Part shown: positions 13,156 through 30,404 of the stretch, piece by piece
Position numbering within the stretch: the first letter of the stretch is position 1
Layout of the letters: the number at the start of each line of letters is the position of its first letter
DNA from: Branchiostoma floridae
Lineage: Eukaryota; Chordata; Leptocardii; Amphioxiformes; Branchiostomatidae
DNA: 48,596 nt
Reading direction: 5' to 3'
NCBI RefSeq assembly: GCF_000003815.2
Contig: NC_049982.1
Coordinates: 16,827,375-16,875,970 of the forward strand
Notes under the pieces: model-generated
Databases searched by the model: none
Told to the model about the DNA's origin: nothing
Seen by the model: the letters and a program-made list of their open reading frames with translations, nothing else
Program-made: the position numbers and the translations under genes

Positions 13156-13456
<301 letters not shown>

Positions 13457-16400
13457 TATTATGATATAAGATAATGGCAACAAAATGACAACGCACATTA
13501 ACAAGTTGATCACGTATTACTGGTAATTTGTCTAATCTAATATGTATAAGTAAATTTACAAGTAGTTCTTGCATTTCTTAGAACTTAGAAGACTACCTTC
13601 CTGTATAATGGATGAAAGGAGATATAAACGTCAAATCCATATCATCATACAGTTCGACTTGTGAGGTACACTTACCAAATGCCAGACTCGACGTTCCGGC
13701 ACCGTAAGATGATGAATCACGTCTTCTTTGCCAAGGAACTATGTCTGGCACGCGGGATCCCTGGCCTAAATATACGGTAATGTCCTGGGAGTATCCCCGC
13801 GCCTTGTTTTAATCCTTGTCCAGTCGTCGGTGAGCCGCAGCTATCTTTACTCAGGGCCTCATCACGCGCCCATCAGCACCCGTAAGCACCTCGCGGACAG
13901 CTGAAGAAATGACTCCCATCACTCAACCCATTACACAGGCCTGATCAACTCTCCAGATGTCTCACCAACTTTACTTTGGAACCAGCGGGATGTGGCGATC
14001 GCTTCAAAACAAGGATTCAAGAACAATCCTTTCAATTCTATTTTTTGGTTCAGCTTCTGTTATAAAGTTGAACAAATGCAAATTTCCCCAATGAAACATC
14101 GGCGTGTGCTGGAGTGTTTATTTCCTTGGCTATCAGTTAAGGAGTTGAACAACTTAAATCGGAACAAATTAAATGATACCCCGATATTCCTTTCTACCCC
14201 TGCCAGCACCCCCCTTTCTTGCATGTCATCTACACATCCAGTACAGTACTTAAGTTAGAAGCAGAAAATGAATAAAAGCAACAAGTACTGTAAGAATGAC
14301 ATCACCAGCAAATTAGTCGGGAGCTTGGTTCGGTCATTTGCGTTGTTGATTCAGACCATGTATGATACAGCCATTTCCCATAGTTTAAGCACTAATTAGA
14401 GTTATTATCGCCACTTTGACAGCGACTCTACTAGCCCGGTATTCCATACATTTATTTATCCAAGGAGGTTATAGTTAGCTCACAACACTCTCTTTGGTTT
14501 ATCATACACAGGAACAATTTCAATAAACAAGTGCCGATTGAAATATCATGCTGTCAAAATTTAATTTTATAGAATATGGGAACCATTAATGTCCTTGCGA
14601 ACCATTGTAATTCATTAGCGCCAATGTCCTTCTGCTAAAGACTACGTAGCCGGAGATAATATTGTCCCCGGAATGTCTATTGGGCGAATGGCTGTAATCC
14701 AGGCTGATGAAAACGAAGCATGACATTCCGCAACGTCTCATCACGCATGAATATTGAGCGTGGCATTCGTCGGCAGCTTATTACGAGTGAATATCAATGA
14801 AGTGTGACATTCGCCGCCGAGTTGGGTACGCATCTCATCTCCATCATGTTTGATGGCCCATGGTGACTGTGAAACAGACAACCGGGACATGACACAGCGA
14901 GGTGGAAACAACTTCCCGTCATGATACGTAGTCACAATCACATACATTGTCGAATCGTTATTTCTCTCCACTGATGTTTGCTTATTGATATCAATTAATA
15001 CTGGGCAACATACAATATTGAAGCGTTTAGAAACATTTTTTTCAGGTTTATGTTCAGCAGCAAATTGACAAGATATGTGAATTTTAGGATACAATATTCA
15101 TTGTGACATTTGTTCTTTGTCACTAGAAATGTAACCACTTTCCAACCACGTAACAGCATGCAATCCAAATTTCCACACTATCTTTAATAAACAGGCAAAC
15201 AAAACGCATAAAAGAATAAGCGAAGTGATACCCAATCGGTTTATATTTGTTTACGATATTTTTCTTTTGTACTATTTTTTCAGCCACTTTGCACACCGTT
15301 TGATTCTTAATTTGCGATGAACTTTGGGGTCACTTTTCATGGACTCCATTAGTGCAGATCGTGTTTGCTCGGAGGTCACCGTTTTTAATTGACTTCTCCC
15401 CGATAATGGACGTGGCAATAAGGATCCTAAGGATGTGGAAATGAACAAACGTCCACAAGGACCGAAACAACATAGGACTTGGAGTCATGAAGTTGACAGA
15501 AGTTAAGAAATGACATAAACAAAACAGTGCAACTTTTGGGTCGCTTCCCGTGATCCTCCCTGATCCCTGAACTGGTGCATTATTTATTTGGTAATCCATT
15601 ATTTCAAACATGTTAAAACTGTTAAAACGTGTGCCTGAAAACTGATAGTCGCTCTCCAAATTCCCTAGAGAATTGATTATCTTCGAACAGCGATGTTTTG
15701 CTGTGTGCATGCAAATATTGTTTTCACCATATTACACTGAATGTCAACATGTCACCTCATATCTGTGAAAAGATGAAAAGTATTTCAGAAGGAAACGTGA
15801 GTTATAGAGGAATATCTTTAAATTGAGAGGTGCATTAAAATCTGCACTCGACTTCAAATGGGCCAAGCACTTTCCATCTTATTTACTAACATATCCGAAA
15901 ACAATTAACAGATAATCAGATGAGGAAATAGTGTGGACAAACCCCGACTCCTTCCCCTAGCCTGACTAGCCCTATCGATCTGCCGGAGCTGACCCGGTCA
16001 CTCCGACAGCGCCCAGTTGTGTCCAGTAATAAAGATGTTGTCCATTACCGAACGACATTACAGGCATCAAAAACTTACCATGCGCTTTGATATAAGTATA
16101 ATGACGCTGGCCGCTGTAGCCGTGCCATATCGCCCTGGCTGTGCTATCACAACAATCGGTCGGTAATAGGGACGCTGGGTCGACCCTATTCCGCTGACTT
16201 CGTCCAAATTTTATCATTTTAAACAAAATGGGCTGTTTGCCTGTTTCTTGGGAGCGTGTCGCATAGTACTAGTATCTGGGACAACCAAACCGCGATAGCT
16301 CGTCAGATAAAACCCGGATCGCTGAGCTGTTGTAGTAAAGGGGGATTAGGTTCAATAATCCAATTTATTAATTTTGTACGCTATCTGGCGGCGTATCAGG

Positions 16401-16639
16401 CCAAGTTGATCTAGATTTCCGCCCAGAAGGACCGCTCAGTTATGGGCTTATTCCTCTCTTTCTCCCCCTTCCCCCCTCTCTTCCTTTATGTCAAGCCGAA
16501 ATTAAAGAAAAGGACGAACGAAAAAGTTGATCTACTTCTTCTATGTGCTATCATCGTCTCTCAAACAGGACAACTTGTAATTGACAAACGTGTGTTTAAA
16601 AAGAACTAACATTGTTATAAGATATGGAACACCTTTTAC
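13457..16639. other. Non-coding DNA with candidate islands at 13690-13990 and 14560-14880
   Basis: No gene is recognised. Two islands have mixed composition: one with multiple CACC/GGGATCC-type motifs (13690-13990), the other with CATTAATGTCC and CATTAGCGCCAATGTCC (14560-14880). Both could be Nk1 proximal regulatory elements. Intervening DNA is AT-rich. Confidence 0.4.
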
Positions 16640-17117
16640 ATAAGAATTTTATTTTGATGATTACCTAACACGTTCTCCACAGATACCCGGGACCGAGGCG
16701 CAATACTGGATTTGAATACATCGGACACGAAGTCTGGTTGGTAGTCTGAGCGGGAGTTCCTCTGCGGTTTCCTTGGCAACACTGCGTGCGGAATTCAAGA
16801 AGCCAATTACATGGGGCTCTCGCCGGTCCTTCTTACAAAAGGGAGAATCTGATGCGCTAATCGCTAATCTCAACTTCCCCGCTTAACCTGGCAAACCGAT
16901 CAATTAATGTGTCCGCCAATTAGAGCGGGGAAGCCCACCGATGTCCAATTGACACCGTGCGTTCCAAATGCTGTCCGTATGTACACGTTGGATGACCGGA
17001 CCATATTAGAAATGCACACAGGCCGATGAGCTCCCAGCTGTGCGCCCACAGCAGTACAAACAGTCGGAGAACACCCCGAGGTCCGGACGTGAGCACAGCT
17101 CCCTCCTCACAACCAGC
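16640..17117 (+). promoter_or_regulatory. Putative Nk1 promoter and 5' UTR
   Basis: The 480 bases before the Nk1 ATG are more balanced in composition than the DNA upstream. They hold closely spaced homeodomain-type core sites at about 16900-16950: TCAATTAATG, CCAATTAG and CCAATTGA. There is no clear TATA box, and I cannot place the transcription start. The in-frame stop at 17007 bounds the coding start. Confidence 0.45.
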
Positions 17118-21381
<4,264 letters not shown>

Positions 21382-22050
21382 ACATCAACCGCAACACGAG
21401 TTTGCTGCCGACAGGCAACTATGGACAATAATACTCACTTGTACAGGAGGGATATGACATCGTGTCACTTGTAAATTTAACTATGCTGATAATTCAATTA
21501 CACTCCAACTGTCTGCTGTTTTAATTTTTCTGAAAAATCAACACATTTGTAAATGTTGTTTGTTATAGATAAAAGAAAACATGCCAAGAACGGTAGATAT
21601 TTGAGACTAGACTCAATGGAATATGGATAGTTCTGACGTCGATCCGATTATTGAATACCAAATGGTTCAGTGGAAGACTATCAAAACGACAAGAGAGAGT
21701 ACGCACCCTTTAGATGGTGACGAATACCGGTTGTAAAACACCTTTGTGGCGATACAAATGGGTAGATTTCACGGTACTTCTGCGTTATTGTAACGATTGT
21801 ACAGTGCACGGGGAGAACTCCAAGCGAAATGAAGAATCAGAGTCCGCGAACCGAAGCCAAATTAAATTAGCACAGAAATTAGATGATTGCTTCGCTGGAG
21901 ATTCCCCGATTGTGAATTTGTAAATAGGTACAAATCATTTAGCTCTACATGATATGTACAATGTACATTTTATCAGTATCATGTCATTTTGCATGACGGT
22001 TTGTGTGATATGAAAACTTCTTACAAGAAATAAAGTAATTTCAAGAACGT
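21382..22050 (+). other. Nk1 3' UTR with polyadenylation signal
   Basis: An AT-rich untranslated region follows the TGA. A canonical AATAAA at 22029-22034 is followed within about 30 bases by T-rich sequence, suitable for cleavage near 22050. Short open frames here (for example 21714-21923) look like chance. Confidence 0.6.
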
Positions 22051-24180
22051 TTTATTTCAAACTCCATTTTGTCCCAACTTCCATTCCTATTAAAGGCTAT
22101 CTTAGGACAGCCAAGATTAATCACAAAATTTCAACCTATCTGAAAACAACATGATCATTTCATTTCATGTCATTACATTACGAAACTTTGAATCGAACAG
22201 TTAAAGTGATAAATGTAATAACCTGGTGCATGACTCGAGATGGCTTGTCCTTTCAACTGTCATTTTTCTGATAATTATAGTTTTGACAAATTCTTATTCA
22301 TATATCTGACCTCTTTCCCCTCTTAATGGCGCTAAACCGTCATGAAAATCAGGAAGCAATTAGGACAGAACCGCGGCAATAATTAGTTTACTCCGAAAAG
22401 AGACACAGACGAGATAGCAATGACAATTGCTGAATGGAGTGAAGATTTAGGATCTACAATGGTGCGTCTGTGTGTTATCATTGTCTTTCAAATTGACAAG
22501 TTGATGATATGTTCCAACTATAAAAATGAGACGGATACGACTCCAGTCGTGTTCCAACTATGTGCTGTCACTTGTGATTTTAGATAGACACATCTATATT
22601 CACACATCTGATAAAGTGGGTATTTATGAAACGAAAAGTTCGAAATTCAAACTAACTCAGGTTGTGCGAGTTTCTGAGCCTCCTTCCATGCATGTGACTC
22701 GCCCCTCTGTAGGGATAGCCACATTAGTGCCGACTAGTGATTTGGCATACTTTAGGTAGTGGTCTTTCCGTCTTGCACACAACCACCAATCTGGATGGTA
22801 GGACTGTAGGAGTGTATAAACTCTATCAAATACCTCACAATTGTAGAATAATACATTAGAATATCTTTTTATTCCCGTTTCGTTTTATTTCATTAGATAT
22901 ATCCATTAAGGATTGGTCAAAAAACACAATGCTTATAAAAAACGTTTCTCGTTGGTAGCTTTCAAATACAGAATGTTTCTTACTATTTCATTTCAAGACT
23001 CATTTACAATGGTTACTGGAGATTTGTCCATTATGCCTAAAACTATTATTTTGTTTTCCTGCTGCAAAATTTAAGACGCTCGTTTATTAAGACAAACAAT
23101 GAGGCATCTCCTTCGTTAGCGTTCAACGAACAAATCAAACAAGGGTCAATGACTTACATGGTTAACACTAGATTTACCTAAGCGCAAAAATACAAAATTA
23201 TCGACAATTTCATTGCTTAACTGCTTTCTCAAATTACACGAAGTTAACATTTTCCGCGGTGTCCTTAATTTCTTTTTGTCCTGGGTGTTTCTTTACCACA
23301 GTTTTAACTTTTCAGTCAATATCGTCATATTTCCATGAGAAAAAAATATAAAGCACAAGAGGGCACCCAGCGATGCCCGTCAAACATCCCTGTTCGTTGT
23401 GCAACCCGGAGGATGAATATGAGCGGGGTCCAGCGGACCGAGCAGCCATCCATCTTCGGGGGAATACTCATTACACGCCGCTTGAGCAGGATTCAGACCC
23501 GCTCAACCGAGTAGACTTATAATTGTGGCTCAAACCGTTAAAGGGAGGGCTGTCCCGCAGATTCCCTCACAACAACACTGCGTTCCTATACAGCAATTTA
23601 ACCACATCTACAGCTCATCCACACTGGTTAGCATTTACAATAGATGAGGTTACCGTAAGCACCTTGTTTTATGAATAATCAAATATCTTAGTAACATGAC
23701 GTTGTTGAGTCAACACAATTAACCATTAAATCATATCTCCCCCTGTCGTGGATAATAGATGTTATAAACCAAAATTTTACATCTTGAACAATCTGTACGA
23801 GCGATATTCATATCAGTGTGGCCTTCGTATTTGAACCGTCCAAGGAGTGACATAGATTTGTGTAGTTCCAAGACGACGCTTTGCGGTTTCAAAGGATCCT
23901 TATCAACGTTACTGCTCAAATAGATATACATTCGACTTGCAAGTTTTAGTCGCAAATCTATTTGTTTGTTTGTTTGTTTGCTTGTTTGTTTGCTTGCTTG
24001 CTTGTTTACTTGTTAGTTTGGTGTATTTGTCCTACCGTGTACAGGTGCGCATGTGTGACCACATTACTGAATAGTCGATCGTGATTTTACTTGTGTGACG
24101 TGGTTCATGTAGACGACCTGGATTGGCCAAACTTCACTTGTTACTTGGTACTAGTAGTTCTGGAACTTTCACTGACCCTT
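22051..24180. other. Intergenic DNA downstream of Nk1
   Basis: Mostly AT-rich, without genes. A small island at 22310-22450 has GCAATTAGGAC and ATAATTAG cores, and another lies at 23360-23600. Both are plausible regulatory elements without further support. Confidence 0.45.
23957..24012. repeat. (TTTG)n-rich simple repeat
   Basis: TTTG tetranucleotides interspersed with CTTG variants, about 55 bases. A shorter complementary (AAAC)n run lies at about 25455-25478. Confidence 0.9.
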
Positions 24181-25160
24181 CTCTACAGGGACCAACCCAG
24201 TTCCCCTGAAACCTCCCGTGAGTCCAGCCTGAGTCCACCCTCCACCCGCCGCCGTGACCAGGCTTCCCCCACGAGACGAGAGAGAGACCTGACCCCCTCT
24301 GCAGAAATCGATGTTAGCCGAGAGACCAGGGGAAATTTAACCCGTTCTACCGGAGACATTAATACCCCGGACCGGCTGAGACCCTTCCGATTGTTCCAAT
24401 TACCCAAATAAAGTGACTTCTTGATTCCAATCTCCCTTCCTTAATAGGATCGAAATTACTTCTCAATTGATAAATGCCAAACATCCATTGAGCTTTAAAC
24501 TACATTAATTGGCTGCATTAAGCGCGGCCGGAAGGGTAGCTCTTCCCGGTGGATTGCCATTCTTCTTCCCGCTTCATTTTATCCCCCGTCCGCTCTGACC
24601 GCTTCCCAGATGGCAGAGATACAGAGGCGGGAAGGCATGGAGCCGCTCGTGCGTGGAAAATTGCGGGAACAAGTGATTTTAATAGAGCAACGAATTTAAA
24701 GGGCTCTGGCGAATCGATCGTGCGTTCGGGTGACGTTTATAGATAGCCAGCCATCCTGGTGGGATGTGCGCCAAAAGCCCCGGCCCACCCAAAGCGCATC
24801 AGTGCCTAATTCCCGAAATTTTGTTATAATGGTTATGAACATCATTAGAGTCATTTGGGACCGGCGAACAACGTGGTGTCTTTGAATAGAGGTCTCCTGA
24901 GATCACCGCCTCCAAAGTGGTATTTTGCGAGGAACGCATTTGCAAGGTAATGCGTCAATTAATCTTGTTCGGCTGCCGGCGCTATGATGAGTCCCGACCA
25001 CTGCCGCGCATACTGATGAGCAAGGCGAGTGCGGGAGGACTTACTTTGAAAAGAGCGGAGGTGAAAACGGCATTACCGTCTCCGCTAAAGGACATTACCG
25101 GTGTCACAAGACGTTACACCGACAGGTGCGGCTGGCAGCGGGCAGGTGTCATCTGACTAC
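24181..25160. promoter_or_regulatory. Candidate conserved non-coding cluster downstream of Nk1
   Basis: This kilobase is clearly more GC-rich than the intergenic DNA around it. It contains CTACATTAATTGGCTGCATT, GACATTAATACC and CAATTACCC cores. An open frame at 24191-24411 after an acceptor-like CTTCTCTACAG ends with AATAAA at 24409-24414, but its Ser/Arg/Pro-rich sequence matches nothing I know. Confidence 0.4.
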
Positions 25161-25705
25161 ATCAACCCTGTCGAGTCAGAACTTTCCACAAGTTCGTACG
25201 AAGTGTGCTACCAGGGCCTATACTAACTACCCCGCCTAAAAGACATACTTCATAGTATATGTATATACATGTAATGTGTACTTTGAATCAAAGCTTCGAT
25301 GTAAAGAAAAGCTGCTTTGGGTGCCCTAACTGGTAATGTTTAAATAGTCTTGGGTCTAATCTGGATCCGTATCTTTATTGGCAATTGATCGTTTACTTGT
25401 CTGGCCAAGATCTACCCGGACGCTAAACATCAAATTTCTCCTTCTAACAAGCAAGAAAACAAACAAACAAACAAACAGAAAAATCAATCAACTACCCAGC
25501 TGAATTGATCAGATACATAATATAGATAAAACAATGCTGGTGAAATTAGCATCGTCTTAGCGAAGCTTATAACTTTATGATGAAGGTTCCGTCAAGTGCA
25601 AACCCACGAATCTGTAAAATAGCAATATTTGACAATATTTGACAAGAACCAAAATATGGGATAGGACAATAGTATATAACAGCTGCTGTTTATCATCATT
25701 TAATT

Positions 25706-25731
25706 TGATTTGATTTGATTTGAATTTGTTC
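25706..25731. repeat. (GATTT)n short tandem repeat
   Basis: Four consecutive pentanucleotide copies within AT-rich intergenic DNA. Confidence 0.8.
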
Positions 25732-28700
25732 ACATTTACTGATGTAAAAGGCTAGGCGTGTCATGGCGCGACACACTGTCCCTGTCCTTGGTGCTGATCG
25801 AATAGTCTATCACATGTAAACTTAGACCGCGCAGAACGCACTTCGTTGTTTGTCACATAAAATCGTACAAGTTAAGGCTGGCGTCCTACCGGTCGTATGT
25901 AAGCTGCTCTGTTTGTCTGTTTTATTAGATATCCATTAGTGGTTGTAACAATTGTTAATACTATCTGTTATGGCTGGTATAGAAGCAGGATTGAGATTAA
26001 CAAAGTTAGAATCCATATACGGCCGGTTGAATGAAGCTGAATTTGAAATTTCGTTACAAACTACATACTCCTCCTCATTCTATTCCAAAGTTTTCATCCA
26101 GCTTTGAGTTTGACATTGCCCTGTGTCAGCAAAGGTTGTTCGTAATGTCATACTGGTAAAAATGAAACGCATCATTGTCTCAACGAACTAACCGACCGAC
26201 TGATTGACAGGTGAAGAGAGTAACAAAATACACTACATACGCGATATAAGATACTCATTTGCACACTGCACGATGCATATTTGTGAAGTGGATAAAGCCA
26301 CATATATAGACGTGCATTTTGAGACCAATAGATGCCAAGTCACGTCCTGACGATTGCGCTAACAGGAAGGCGTCTTTACGTATCAGACGACCGTTTTTCC
26401 AACATTAATCTCGCCACGATGATGTTGTTTAACCCCATTAATTCAGTCAATTCTGCCCAATTACTCAAATCTGCCTGTAATCCTCCTATCGCCCGACACA
26501 CGGCGCACAAATGTGCACAAGTCTTCCCGCCGAAAGTATCCGAGAAGCGATTAAAACTTCTGGACACGGTTTGCTGACCCCCGAAGGTACGCTTATCTGT
26601 CCTATTGACTCCTCTTAGCCGCTCTTTCGCTTCATAAAATCACCGTTCAACATCGCCTAACCGGTTTAACGTGACGGTACAGTGATAAGGAAACCGCTGT
26701 GTGCGGATAGACAAGCCGTTAACCATGTAGAAGACATCGACAACATCACATCCGCGCATTCACCGGGAATGTGCCTCTAATGAACGATTAAGGCTTTGAT
26801 GGAATATTTGAGTTGACAACGAAATGGTTGTTGTTTGTTGTTGTCAAGTTTATAAGCTATCCCTGGAAGAATCAATGTACAAAATAGTTGATTTATCATT
26901 AACGGCATCATCTTTATCACGGGACAGACTGGGTGGCTTGATACTCTCTCTGCTGAAGTAGCCTTTGCCGGCTTCATATTTGTATTGGTTAGGCTAAAGT
27001 CAGATTTCCAAACCGGGGCCCGGCCAGGCTGTTTGTGGAAACGAAAAAAAAGGTATGTATACGTAAAGATATACACAAATAGTGCTCACTACTATTCTCT
27101 TTACTTCTTGTGTAGTTTGGTATCTTTTATATCATACTTTCCCTTCCCGAAAGCTATCCGGCCGGGACCCGGTTTGGAAATGTGACGTAGGCCTTACACT
27201 AGTTACAGGGTTAGGTAGCGGAGACCACTCATGGATCGGAGAAGGTCAAAATATAGTGCTTTGTTTGAGGTCAACAGCGCTTTCTTTCATTTAAAAAAGA
27301 TGATGGACCATGCGTCATTTATGCTGTTATGCTTTCTGTAAAGAATTACAGAAAAGAATAATATTTTGTCTTTCAATTCATCTTCAGGTAGACCCCTCTA
27401 CAAATTATCCACCGGAAACATTCAAAAAGTTTTCTAATTTTACGGAGAAGTCTTCCCATACCGATCCAATTATTTCCAGCTGCTCCAAATGAAATTACTA
27501 CACACGATACCTGGGGTGCAATTTATGAATTAATCTTATTATAGCAAGAATCAAAGACTATAGTAGTGTAACAATCAATACATATCCATGCGTGACCTTC
27601 GCCCTATAAGTGAATATTGTATGCAATCAAAAGCTAAATATTCAGAATTACTGTCATCTGATTACGTCACCTTTAACTTCAGGGCGTCACGTGTCACCTA
27701 CGTCATGGTCTGGTTCACAAATAACCAATCAGAGCAACGTAATTGAAAACATTGAAATTGAATGGTTTTTGTTTTATGGCGTAGCCAGGACTTGTATAAT
27801 CAACTTGATTGATGAATTATGCGCACTGGCCAGAAAAAGCACACCCCAACTGTCTTGTGTGATGTGGGGTCAGAGTTTTGCACTGTAGGCTAACATTGAC
27901 GCATTTTGCTACTTTAAACCTTTATGTTATCTATTTCATTATTTTCATTTCAAAACTGTAGGTATCGAAATATCTACCTTATTGGTATTCTCAATGAACT
28001 TGTCGTTTGTTATATACAAACGCGCCTGAACCACTGTCTTTAAAGTCATGATATTCTTCAGTTTTCAGAAAGAAGTTGAAAAGAATTGGTAAATTTGTAC
28101 CTCGAAGAAGGTATCGTACATATTTTGGCACATATTTTGTATCAAGACATCATGATCAAGGTATATCATTTTTTCTGTGTTTTGGGAGAAGGAGCAAATA
28201 AATCCTGCCCCGCGTTCCTGACAAACAGACGTTCATGCCTACAGAACCTGAAAAGGTACAGGTTGCTTTGACCTTATTGTAAGGAATATGCACTTCAACC
28301 TGGCGGCAAAATTACTGAAATTGAAACACATAAAATAAACCAGCGATTTTATATGACAATTTCTTTCGTTATTAAACACCATCAGACCGTGGATATGGCG
28401 GCGTTTGGGAAAATGGCGCCGGAATGGCTACATTCAGGGGAATAAAAGTGGTGTTTGTGGCGTCATTAGCTGCACAGATGTGACCCCTGGCGGGAAACAT
28501 TGCACACCGCGTCAGGGATGGGGCGATTATCGTAGCTGTTATGACTGCGTGTAAGAACCGGAAAATTAATGGAACAATTTCCTCTGCTGTGGTGAGTCCG
28601 TTCGATCTGTTCGACAAACCGTCTTCCGAACTTTTGTAATTGTAATTGTTAAATGTATGTACTTTTGGTATCGGATCAGTGAGGAGGCGTATACAGGGTA

Positions 28701-29467
28701 ACCGAATGTCAAAGTTCACTTTTCAGTAGCAGACATACATACAGGACATGCAGGTGCAGCACTCACTCAATCTCACTCACTCCGTCGAGCTCGGAACCTT
28801 CCCGTGGATAATTGTATCCATAGAGCTCCATCGCTACAGGTAGTTGGTGTAGGTTCATACCCCTGCCAATGCATAGCAAGGTGTTAAATGAATGTCTTGT
28901 GTGGTCTTCCCCGACGACTTCTTTTTCCATGATTCGGGTTTCACAGTTTAAAGTTTGTGTACCACCTCAGGTGTAGCAGTGCAAAATAAAGATGTGATGT
29001 ATTCTCCATGGGCTAACGAAGCACGATATGATGTTGGAAATCTGGCAGCCTTATACAAGACAGAATAAAGGGCATAGCTTGTATCATGTGTATCTCCTAC
29101 TCCCGATCTATCGAGGCTCAGGGTGCCATCCTTTGATGTTTAGAGGAAACACAGCTTCCAGGTGCGTTAAACCTCGATATTTCAATTCCGCTTTCCTTGC
29201 ATAATGATGATTTGAAAGAAACACCGACTCCTTGTCACAATCATTTTTTTAAAGCGACAACTTTCAAATGTTTTCGTAGTCATTTCGAGACAGTGCAGTA
29301 ACTTATATTTGATGCATTCCATAGCCGTGTCTTCGTTGTAATATCCAGTTGTGAGAATGGTAGATTTTCCTGAAGCGGTGAACCTTTGGGTTTTTTCAGA
29401 AGCAACTTTTCTGATTTATCGAGCGAATAGCCCCTTGAAGACCCTAGTCATGCTAAGTGCAGCTAAG

Positions 29468-29567
29468 NNNNNNNNNNNNNNNNNNNNNNNNNNNNNNNNN
29501 NNNNNNNNNNNNNNNNNNNNNNNNNNNNNNNNNNNNNNNNNNNNNNNNNNNNNNNNNNNNNNNNNNN
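29468..29567. other. Assembly gap (100 N)
   Basis: Run of exactly 100 undetermined bases in intergenic DNA upstream of BTBD16. Confidence 1.
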
Positions 29568-29789
29568 AGGTGACCCAGGGTATCTCTACAGCAGAGTATT
29601 AAGGATAGATCCTCAGACAAAGGAAGAGATTACACAGTCTTAGATGAAGAAAAGAACAATAACAACCTGACGATAAATCTTTTAGCCAAACTCATCTGGC
29701 ATGATTTTGTCAGACTAAGCTGTATTCAATGGTTGCTTGAAAAAACCTGAATTGTTACCATGGGTGTGAAATGTAACGGTCAAACCTAC

Positions 29790-29854
29790 CAAGGAGGTTA
29801 AAAAAGACCTCCTTGAACCTACCGACCATGAAAGCAGGGTTATTTTGCCTGCTT
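29790..29854. repeat. Two adjacent perfect hairpins
   Basis: CAAGGAGGT pairs with ACCTCCTTG across an 8-base loop (29790-29815). AAGCAGG pairs with CCTGCTT across a 9-base loop (29832-29854). No flanking gene explains them. Confidence 0.6.
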
Positions 29855-30189
29855 GTTTACTTTTTCCTGAGACAGTTTATTTAAAAAAGAGCTCCCCTAA
29901 AAGAAGCATACCCGCATAGCCCCTTTAGCAAAGAACACCAAGTGACTCCAATAACAACACTTGATACGTGCGTATGCCGCACACCTGCCGATAGTTTACC
30001 TTAGCAACAGGTAGTTGTGTAAACGTCTTTGTATCACTCCGCCAGGGAATAGCATATATTTTCTCTACGTGCCGGCCAGAAATGTTGTGGCAATATTTCC
30101 ACCAAAGGTCTATCCTGTGACACATTTTGTTTATATTTTGCAGCACATATTTGAAGATATGTCACAAACACGACACAATGTTTTACAAA

Positions 30190-30404
30190 ATAGTCCCAGC
30201 GGAAGAAGCGTAACAGGTTGGTGACGCGGTCCAGCTGGCAACCATACGCTCACCTGTCCAACATGGCCGCTGTCATTCATTAAGTGGCGGACGGTCCCTC
30301 CAGTCATAGCCGGTTTGTAAAAGTTTGGCAGATATCTGCAACATCCAACTGATATTTCCTAGCGGCGGGCACTTGGATTAGGACGTCGGTGAAGTTGGGA
30401 TACG
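30190..30404 (+). promoter_or_regulatory. Putative BTBD16 promoter and 5' UTR
   Basis: A GC-richer stretch precedes the ATG at 30405. It contains an ETS-like AGCGGAAG at about 30199 and a YY1-like ACATGGCCGC at 30261-30270, both common in TATA-less chordate promoters. If transcription starts upstream of 30263, the mRNA would carry a short upstream open reading frame there (ATG to TAA at 30281-30283, six codons). The start site cannot be fixed from sequence. Confidence 0.4.

Larger units (their letters stand above)
25161..30189. other. Intergenic DNA between Nk1 and BTBD16
   Basis: No gene is recognised. Mixed-composition islands at 26330-26780 and 28370-28580 may be regulatory; the rest is AT-rich. 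Two adjacent small hairpins occur at 29790-29815 and 29832-29854. A 100-base gap of unknown sequence lies at 29468-29567. Confidence 0.5.
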
